Shown in pieces: positions 18,404-20,530 of a DNA stretch of 20,530 nt. Within the stretch, counting starts at the first letter, position 1. Every line of letters begins with the position of its first letter. This DNA is from a virus. The stretch spans positions 1-20,530 of the IMG/VR virus record IMGVR_UViG_3300006789_000241; one strand, given 5' to 3'. Position numbers and translations under genes: made by a program. Under the pieces are notes generated by a model. The model saw only the letters and a program-made list of their open reading frames with translations. It was not told the origin of the DNA and searched no databases.

Positions 18404-18633
18404 GCGTAGACCCGAAGACCATCATCACTGGTGCCCACGTAGCCCTGTCGATCATTCGTGAACTTCAGAAGGCAGTGAACGTGTCCCGTGACGCACGGAA
18501 AGAACTTGACCTGGCAACTGTCCAGTCCATCATTGATAAGAATATCAAGGTTGAGACTGAGTGGAAGAAGTCGAAGACTCGACGAAAGAAAGCGGAGAGT
18601 GAGACTCCCGCAGAGCCAGGCACTGAAGACTGA
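18400..18633 (+). CDS. Hypothetical helical protein with basic/acidic tail, 77 aa
   Basis: The ATG at 18400 overlaps the lipoprotein stop (ATGA). The N-terminal half, IITGAHVALSIIRELQKAVN, is an amphipathic or weakly hydrophobic helix; then comes a helix DLATVQSIIDKNIKVETEW, a strongly basic patch KKSKTRRKKAES and an acidic end. No signal peptide is evident. It may be a partner of the two preceding products (lysis or envelope) or a minor capsid-related protein. It is the last gene before a 200-base leader preceding the capsid gene. Confidence 0.6.
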   Translation: MSVDPKTIITGAHVALSIIRELQKAVNVSRDARKELDLATVQSIIDKNIKVETEWKKSKTRRKKAESETPAEPGTED

Positions 18634-18723
18634 ATCTAACGTCAGGCTGAGGAAACTCGGTCTGATGTTTTGTCTCCCTTGGGATCCCTCAGAGACCCTA
18701 CGGCAGATCCTGATAGGCCCTGG

Positions 18724-18736
18724 CCCCCTGCGGGGG
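18724..18736. other. G+C-rich hairpin in the capsid leader
   Basis: CCCCCTGCGGGGG can fold as a short C/G stem within the leader before the capsid gene; ACAACCTGTTGT (18745-18756) forms another small inverted repeat. There is no T-run. They may slow transcription, mark RNA processing, or have no role. Confidence 0.3.
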
Positions 18737-18764
18737 ATAACCGGACAACCTGTTGTTGACGCTA

Positions 18765-18781
18765 ATGAAGTCCAAGAGAAG
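18765..18781 (+). repeat. 17-base repeat, second copy (capsid leader)
   Basis: ATGAAGTCCAAGAGAAG is identical to 4134-4150. It ends 2 bases before the weak promoter-like copy 4 and about 55 bases before the capsid ATG. Confidence 0.7.
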
Positions 18782-18783
18782 AG

Positions 18784-18803
18784 AACCCACCCCACGAGGG
18801 AGT
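18784..18803 (+). promoter_or_regulatory. Weak match to the phage promoter motif, copy 4 (before capsid)
   Basis: AACCCACCCC (18784-18793) matches ten bases of the repeated motif, but the following TTAGAA is replaced by ACGAGG and the upstream AATT part is absent. The position just before the capsid gene is where T7 has its strongest promoter, phi10, so a variant promoter is plausible. Confidence 0.35.
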
Positions 18804-18835
18804 GAACCTCCACCTCTAAAAAAGAGAAATGAATT

Positions 18836-19804
18836 ATGGCAGATGCCACCCCTAACCTGATCGGTCAGGACCTTGGTGCCGGTGCAGATGATGCACTGTT
18901 TGAACAGCTCTTTATGAATGAGCTGCACGCTGCGTTCCTCGAAGCGAACGTCATGCGTGGCCGCACCACCGTCAAGTCCATCTCCCACGGTAAGTCCGCG
19001 ACCTTTGACCGGACGTGGAAGACCGACGCTCAGTACCACACCGCTGGCACTGAACTCCTCGGTACCAACAACGTCCAGCACACTCAGAAGACCATCCTGG
19101 TCGATGATCGTGTGTCCTCGGACATCTTTGTCAACGAGATTGATGAGCTCAAGAACCACTTCTCGGTTCGCAGCGAGTACGCCAAGCAGATGGGCTTCGC
19201 CCTCTCCAAGGTCCTCGACATCAATATCATCCGTACCATCGCTAAGGCGGCCCGTGCGACTCCGGACTTCGGTGCGGCTGATGTCACCACGCCTGCCGAC
19301 CGTACCATCACCAGTGCGACCATCGGCACTGACGCTGACGTGCTGAAGGACGCCTTCTACACGATTGCTCAGAAGTTCGATGAGGGTAACGTCCCAAGTG
19401 AAGACCGCTGCGTGGTCCTGGGTCCTGCCCAGTACTACCTCCTGTTCCAGACCACGGACAACTTCCTGTTGAACCGTGACTGGGCTGGTGGCGGCTCGAT
19501 CCAGAATGCGTCGGTCCCGACCTTCATGGGTCTCGACGTCGTCCGCTCGAACCACATGACTGCTGCTACCCTCGGTAACAACTACGCAGGCGTTGCTGGT
19601 GAGAACAACGACTACACCGCTGACTTCTCCGACACTGTCGGTGTGGCCTTCCACCGAAGTGCAGTCGGCACGGTCCTCCTGAAGGACCTGGCTCTCAAGG
19701 TTGTCGATCAGCCTGAGAAGTACGGCACGTTGCTGCTCGGCAGCTACATCGCTGGCACCTCGGACTTGCGTCCTGAGTCGGCCATCGAGCTTACCTCTGC
19801 GTAA
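18836..19804 (+). CDS. Major capsid protein, T7 gp10-like, 322 aa
   Basis: This forms the HK97-fold icosahedral shell. The N-terminus DALFEQLFMNELHAAFLEANV and the segments GKSATFDRTWKTDAQYHTAG, ILVDDRVSSDIFVNEIDELKNH, VRSEYAKQMGFALSKVLD, DRCVVLGPAQYYLLFQ and GSIQNASVPTFMGLDVVRSNH are typical of T7-type capsid proteins. T7 gp10A is 345 aa. The ATG at 18836 has only a purine-rich AAAAAAGAGAA stretch instead of a strong AGGAGG, odd for the most abundant product. I see no slippery site near the stop for a gp10B-type frameshift. A strong terminator follows. Confidence 0.96.
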   Translation: MADATPNLIGQDLGAGADDALFEQLFMNELHAAFLEANVMRGRTTVKSISHGKSATFDRTWKTDAQYHTAGTELLGTNNVQHTQKTILVDDRVSSDIFVNEIDELKNHFSVRSEYAKQMGFALSKVLDINIIRTIAKAARATPDFGAADVTTPADRTITSATIGTDADVLKDAFYTIAQKFDEGNVPSEDRCVVLGPAQYYLLFQTTDNFLLNRDWAGGGSIQNASVPTFMGLDVVRSNHMTAATLGNNYAGVAGENNDYTADFSDTVGVAFHRSAVGTVLLKDLALKVVDQPEKYGTLLLGSYIAGTSDLRPESAIELTSA

Positions 19805-19832
19805 GCAACACAACTGAATAGGCTCCTGTGCG

Positions 19833-19867
19833 GGGACTCAGGGCGAAAGCTCTGGGTCCCTGTTTTT
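19833..19867 (+). terminator. Strong intrinsic terminator after capsid gene (T-phi equivalent)
   Basis: GGGACTCAGGGC (19833-19844) pairs with GCTCTGGGTCCC (19849-19860) through 12 positions with two wobbles, closed by a GAAA tetraloop and followed by TGTTTTTT (19861-19868). It lies between capsid and tail tube genes, exactly where T7 has T-phi, and should make capsid transcripts the most abundant. Confidence 0.93.
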
Positions 19868-19889
19868 TCGTTTTTAACCAAGGAACACA

Positions 19890-20519
19890 ATGGCAGACGA
19901 AACCGTAGCTATCACAGCACGAACATCACTGGAGGCCATGAACTCCATCCTGGCCTTGGTGGGGAACTCGCCTGCCACGGACTACAACTCTACCTCGGAC
20001 CTCGATGTCATCCTGGTACGCCAGGTGATCGAAGAGACTTCTCTTGAGGTCCAAGAGGACTCGTGGCAATTCAACCGCGAGCTAGAGATCGAACTGACCC
20101 CCAACGGATCCGATGAGGTAGTACTCTCTGAGGCGTTCACCGCTACAGGCTACACACCCTCAGAGATCGCACGCATCGACTTCATTGCGAAGAAGAACTG
20201 CGGCAAGGACATCATCATCCGAGGGGGCAAGGCGTATGACAGGGTAGACCACACCTACGAGTTCACCAGCTCCATCTACGCTGACGTGGTTTGGTACCTC
20301 CCCTGGCTGGATATACCCAATGACCTCCGGTACTACATCACTGTCCGAGCTGCCCGTAAGTTCGCGGCTCGTCGCATCGGCTCCGACCTGATCGACGCCA
20401 TGCTGCGTGAGCAGGAAGGCGTGGCTTACACCAGAGCCCGTGGTGCTGAGATGGACCGGGGAGACTACAACGCCCTGAAGAATAACCCGGTACTCCGGAG
20501 GAGCCGTCGATGGCGTTAG
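19890..20519 (+). CDS. Tail tubular protein A, T7 gp11-like, 209 aa
   Basis: This forms the dodecameric adaptor ring between portal and nozzle. Typical features are the N-terminal SLEAMNSILALVGNSPATDY, EVQEDSWQFNREL with the conserved Trp-x-Phe/Asn, a variable beta region, and the C-terminal WYLPWLDIPNDLRYYITVRAARKFAARRIGS helix. T7 gp11 is 196 aa. AAGGAA precedes the ATG at 19890. The last ten bases overlap the next gene start. Confidence 0.92.
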   Translation: MADETVAITARTSLEAMNSILALVGNSPATDYNSTSDLDVILVRQVIEETSLEVQEDSWQFNRELEIELTPNGSDEVVLSEAFTATGYTPSEIARIDFIAKKNCGKDIIIRGGKAYDRVDHTYEFTSSIYADVVWYLPWLDIPNDLRYYITVRAARKFAARRIGSDLIDAMLREQEGVAYTRARGAEMDRGDYNALKNNPVLRRSRRWR

Positions 20520-20530
20520 TCACCTACACG
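20510..20530 (+). CDS. Tail tubular protein B, T7 gp12-like (start only)
   Basis: Only seven codons are in the window (MALVTYT). The ATG at 20510 lies within the end of the preceding gene, with GGAGGAG at 20497-20503 as ribosome binding site. T7 gp12 begins MALISQS and also follows gp11, so the identity is strongly suggested by order and start, not by the domain. Confidence 0.7.

Noticed and set aside
18698-19813. 371-codon open frame on the minus strand opposite the capsid gene
   Set aside because: It is a by-product of biased codon use in the capsid gene; it has no ribosome binding site, its sequence is low-complexity (Val/Asp/Arg-rich) and all other genes are on the + strand.
19795-19830. 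Possible -1 frameshift for a longer capsid form as in T7 gp10B
   Set aside because: There is no slippery heptamer near the stop, and the terminator begins about 30 bases later.
1-20530. CRISPR arrays, insertion sequences, rRNA or long terminal repeats
   Set aside because: No regularly spaced long repeats, transposase genes or rRNA sequence were seen; the genome ends are not identifiable in this window.

Overview
The window is a stretch of a T7-like podovirus genome (Autographiviridae-type; single-subunit RNA polymerase), read entirely on the + strand. The genes are densely packed, often with 4-base start/stop overlaps, and rich in G+C at third codon positions. From the RNA polymerase onward the order is T7's: RNAP, ssDNA-binding protein, endonuclease I, lysozyme-like protein, primase-helicase, DNA polymerase, 5'-3' exonuclease, gp7.3-like protein, portal, scaffold, major capsid, tail tube A and the first codons of tail tube B. 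The host cannot be named. The closest layouts I know are marine T7-like phages that carry an integrase beside a tRNA-Leu, such as the cyanophage P-SSP7 group and some pelagiphages.

Layout. (1) 1-2017: seven small early genes with no recognised function, including three consecutive genes built from a tandemly duplicated ~235-bp unit that share a coiled-coil core and a tail that also encodes the next ribosome binding site. (2) 2018-3744: a lysogeny-type module: a sigma70-like promoter overlapped by a perfect inverted repeat, a possible 46-aa protein, a MarR-like winged-helix regulator, a tyrosine integrase, and an intact tRNA-Leu(UAA) starting 6 bases after the integrase stop. (3) 3745-4240: a non-coding region with a terminator-like hairpin, a degenerate second tRNA-Leu-like segment, short repeats, a candidate phage promoter and five 11-bp tandem repeats. 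(4) 4241-8998: RNAP, five small genes, SSB, endonuclease I and a shortened lysozyme-like protein that appears to have lost its catalytic residues, closed by a terminator. (5) 9064-15026: replication and nucleotide metabolism, with a GIY-YIG endonuclease between polymerase and exonuclease. (6) 15057-20530: the virion genes, with a holin-like/lipoprotein/unknown trio inserted between scaffold and capsid and a strong terminator after the capsid gene, where T7 has T-phi.

How it may work together (inference): host RNAP would read the early and lysogeny regions. The phage RNAP would then read from a repeated motif, AATTAACCCACCCCTTAGAA, present before the RNAP gene, directly after it, and before the virion genes, with a weak version before the capsid gene. 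The lysozyme-like protein would act only as an RNAP regulator, so a working endolysin should lie outside this window.
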